Shown in pieces: positions 61,689 to 64,000 of a stretch of 64,000 bases of DNA. How positions within the stretch are numbered: position 1 is the first letter of the stretch; each line of letters opens with the position of its first letter. The stretch covers positions 1 through 64,000 of the forward strand of contig NZ_CACWPP010000004.1 in NCBI RefSeq assembly GCF_902762735.1, given 5' to 3'. The notes beneath the pieces are model-generated. The model was not told where the DNA came from, did not search any database, and was given only the letters and a program-made list of their open reading frames with translations. Both the position numbers and the translations under genes were made by a program. The stretch is from an uncultured Ruminococcus sp. Lineage in GTDB: Bacteria; Bacillota; Clostridia; Oscillospirales; Ruminococcaceae.

Positions 61689-63962
61689 ATGAGTACAAAT
61701 GGCTTGGAGAATGGATATATACGTGATAAGACACGCAGGATCGCACATTACAGAAGTGTCAGAAACACGATTTCTGCGCTGATCTGCACTGCTGTTGTCG
61801 GACTGGGGTTTTCAGGTTATCTGGTATATGAGTCTTATTATTCGGTGGGGTGGCATACTCATGCTGAGGGTACTTATTATATCTCTCCCGAGACCGGTGA
61901 GCGGGTCACAGGCTATCAGATAATCGACAATTCCTGCTATCTGTTTGATGACGATGGGATTATCCTGCCGCCGGGCTGGCATGATTTTCGCGGTGATACC
62001 TACTATATCGGCAGCGATGGGATAATCCAGCGCGGCACGGTGGAGGTAGATGGCGTGAAGTATTATTTCTCGACTGAATCAGGCGTGTTCAGAACAGGGC
62101 TTGTCAATATCAATGGTGATGAGTATTATTATGATAAACATGGTTTCCCGAGTTCGGGTTTTTCCGGAAATTCATACTTTGATGCCAATGGCAGACAGTA
62201 TCGCGGCTGGGTAAATGTGGGCGGCTCACAGTATTATTTTAAAAGTGACGGCGAAATGGCTGTGGGCTTTTATGAGATCGAGGGCGAAGTTTACTATTTT
62301 GACAGCGACGGCAAAATGGCTACCGACTGGAATGTGGTAAATGGTGAACGCTATCTGTTCAACGATAACGGCGTTATGCATCACGGATGGATCGAAAAAG
62401 ACGGGAAGTATTATTATGCTGATGATGAGACAGGTGCGTGCGTCAAAGGTTTCTATGAGATAGACGGCAAGACCTACTACTTTGATGATAAGTCAGAGAT
62501 GGTGAGAAACTGGAAGAAGATAGACAATAATATGTATCACTTTTCTTCTGATGGCGTAATGACTGTCGGCTGGTATGAAGAGACTGCTGACAAGGCGAAA
62601 ACTGCGGATAAATTCTATTTCAATGAGAAAGGTCAGGCGGCTAAAGGCTTTGTGCTTATCGGTGAGGATAACTATTATTTTGATGATGAGTATAAACTGA
62701 AAGTTGGCTGGCAGACGATCGACGGATTGAAGTATTATTTCGGACGAGGCGGTGTTGTAGCTTCGGGCTGGACGGAACTTCCCGGGAAGGAGCTTATCCC
62801 TTATACGCAAGAACCTGTTATGCTGAAATACTATTTCTATCCCGAGACACATGAGGCTGCATACGGCTGGGCAGCTATCGGCAGTGACGCGGCTGATGTC
62901 AAGCTGTTCAAGAAAGATATGGCTGACCTGCGCAAATATGCAAAGCTGTCAGATGAAAAGAAGAATGCGCTCAGCGGTGACGATAAGGCGTATTATGAAG
63001 AGCTTGAGGAAAAGTATAAGGACGATACTATCAATAAATTCCAGAAAGATGTCTACGATAAATTCGGAAGTGACGTGCTTGGCAATTACTATTTTTACAG
63101 TGACTGTACGCTGGCACACGGCTGGATAAAGGTCGGAGATTATCGTTTCCATTTTGATGAGGAAACAGGCAAAAAGACCACAGGCTGGGCGACTATCGAA
63201 GGCAAGCGTTATTATTTTGGCGAGACGGGTGCGGCTTGTACAGGCGATTTTGAAGGCGATGCGGAGAGTTATGTGTTCTCAGCTGACGGCGTGCTGTCTG
63301 ACGGCATAGTTAAGCTCAATGGTCAGATAAAGTATAAAAAGGGCAGTGAAGACTGGCTAAAGGAAGAATTCCACACCGAAGAAGGAAAAACATATTATTT
63401 TGATGAAGAAGGAAATGCTGCTATCGGCTGGACTGATATAGAAGAAAAACGTTATTTCTTTGACGAGGATGGCGTTATGAAAAAAGGCATCTATAACGAT
63501 GACGGAAAGGTTTATTATCTGTCAGAAGATGGTGCTGTTTCAAACAAATGGGTCAGCTTTGATAACGGCAAGACTTATTATTTCGGCGCGGATCACACAG
63601 CCTACAAGGGCTGGAACAGGATCGGCGGCATAGAGTATTACTTTGGCGATGACGGTTCACTGGCAGAAGGCTGGACGAATATTGATGACAAGCGTTATTA
63701 CCTTGAACATGGCGTTATGCTGAAAGGTCCGCTGACGCTGAACGGTGAATATGTCAATCTGGGTGAGAACGGTTATATCACAGAAGGCTGGGTAAGCTGG
63801 AGCGGTGAGAAGTATTACAATCTCAGCGGCGGAAAGGTCGCGACAGGCTGGCTTGAGATCGAAGGAAAACAGTATTACTTTGATTATGACGGTGTGATGC
63901 TGTCTGATACTGAGATCGACGGTGTTAAACTCGGGGCGGACGGCGCTGCGGTAACGGAATGA
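61689..63962 (+). CDS. Membrane-anchored cell-wall-binding repeat protein
   Basis: 757 residues. A basic cytoplasmic start of about 25 residues (RDKTRRIAHYRSVR) precedes one helix (TISALICTAVVGLGFSGYLVY) that serves as signal anchor. The rest is more than twenty CW_7/choline-binding-type repeats of about 20 residues, each with G(W)...dGk.YYFd..G.m. Examples are GWVNVGGSQYYFKSDGEMAV and GFYEIEGEVYYFDSDGKM. One interruption at about 395-450 (DLRKYAKLSDEKKNALSGDD) is a charged helical insert. No enzymatic domain is visible. It probably binds teichoic acid choline or a wall or extracellular glucan from the membrane. Confidence 0.9.
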   Translation: MSTNGLENGYIRDKTRRIAHYRSVRNTISALICTAVVGLGFSGYLVYESYYSVGWHTHAEGTYYISPETGERVTGYQIIDNSCYLFDDDGIILPPGWHDFRGDTYYIGSDGIIQRGTVEVDGVKYYFSTESGVFRTGLVNINGDEYYYDKHGFPSSGFSGNSYFDANGRQYRGWVNVGGSQYYFKSDGEMAVGFYEIEGEVYYFDSDGKMATDWNVVNGERYLFNDNGVMHHGWIEKDGKYYYADDETGACVKGFYEIDGKTYYFDDKSEMVRNWKKIDNNMYHFSSDGVMTVGWYEETADKAKTADKFYFNEKGQAAKGFVLIGEDNYYFDDEYKLKVGWQTIDGLKYYFGRGGVVASGWTELPGKELIPYTQEPVMLKYYFYPETHEAAYGWAAIGSDAADVKLFKKDMADLRKYAKLSDEKKNALSGDDKAYYEELEEKYKDDTINKFQKDVYDKFGSDVLGNYYFYSDCTLAHGWIKVGDYRFHFDEETGKKTTGWATIEGKRYYFGETGAACTGDFEGDAESYVFSADGVLSDGIVKLNGQIKYKKGSEDWLKEEFHTEEGKTYYFDEEGNAAIGWTDIEEKRYFFDEDGVMKKGIYNDDGKVYYLSEDGAVSNKWVSFDNGKTYYFGADHTAYKGWNRIGGIEYYFGDDGSLAEGWTNIDDKRYYLEHGVMLKGPLTLNGEYVNLGENGYITEGWVSWSGEKYYNLSGGKVATGWLEIEGKQYYFDYDGVMLSDTEIDGVKLGADGAAVTE

Positions 63963-64000
63963 TCTTCTATATACTAAACGGCTTGCTGACAAGTTCTGTC

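Noticed and set aside
1..64000. CRISPR arrays, rRNA and tRNA genes
   Set aside because: No regularly spaced direct repeats, rRNA-like blocks or tRNA cloverleaf with a T-arm GTTCGA box were recognised on reading; subtle cases could be missed without a search tool.

Overview
This window looks like a chromosomal segment of a Gram-positive anaerobe of the Clostridia, most likely Ruminococcus or a close Oscillospiraceae relative. That placement is inferred from gene content: the rplU-prp-rpmA order with a cleavable L27 N-terminus, a tryptophan T-box leader, Mini-RNase III, a DUF6440 protein, a choline/glucan-binding-repeat surface protein, 2-hydroxyacyl-CoA dehydratase activase homologues, and strong AGGAGG ribosome binding sites with TTGACA-17-TATAAT promoters. 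No rRNA, tRNA or CRISPR array was recognised.

Bases 1-16,100 are an accessory, mobile-element-derived region. It holds one intact large serine recombinase (709-2331, minus), three broken pieces of other large serine recombinases (170-712, 14197-14919, 14960-15774), a tyrosine integrase relic (15780-16092) and a probable relaxase tail (2773-3180). Between these lie a teichoic-acid/polysaccharide cluster (3160-8656: cytidylyltransferase, glycosyltransferase, pyruvyltransferase-like protein, flippase, F420-type iron-sulfur protein) and an unusual three-gene operon (8826-13984). That operon encodes a superfamily II helicase with about eight helicase-associated repeats, a ribbon-helix-helix protein, and a helicase-less protein of about eight helicase-associated repeats ending in a ribbon-helix-helix-like tail. 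The two outer genes each carry an apparent frameshift. The serine recombinase pieces at 170-712 and 14197-14919 look like two halves of one gene separated by 13.5 kb, and a 13-base sequence near the intact recombinase recurs at the far end, which suggests a nested insertion.

Bases 16,362-31,918 are backbone. On the minus strand are obg-mrnC-yebC, a pair of paralogous membrane proteins, rplU-prp-rpmA, radA, a Dabb protein, a 58-residue DUF6440 protein and tspO. On the plus strand are glpK, ppk1 and a heterodimeric ABC exporter.

Bases 31,919-46,012 hold a lipoprotein, a LysR regulator divergent from a seven-gene plus-strand transport operon (NitT/TauT-type ABC importer, DUF4418 protein, MacB/FtsX-type ABC pair, GNAT enzyme), a solitary sugar-binding lipoprotein, a small XRE-controlled membrane-protein operon that includes a 39-residue protein, and rnhA-cysteine desulfurase-mnmA.

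Bases 46,019-52,602 are a tryptophan operon on the minus strand, controlled by a T-box whose specifier reads UGG. The order is trpE, fused trpGD, trpC, chorismate mutase, trpB, trpA; trpF is absent. The rest on the plus strand is an AI-2E-type transporter, a giant acyl-CoA dehydratase activase with its partner dehydratase subunit, a LacI-type sensor fused to a GGDEF domain, a nitroreductase and a cell-wall-binding repeat protein. Two families of short MITE-like repeats are scattered between 31,965 and 61,581.
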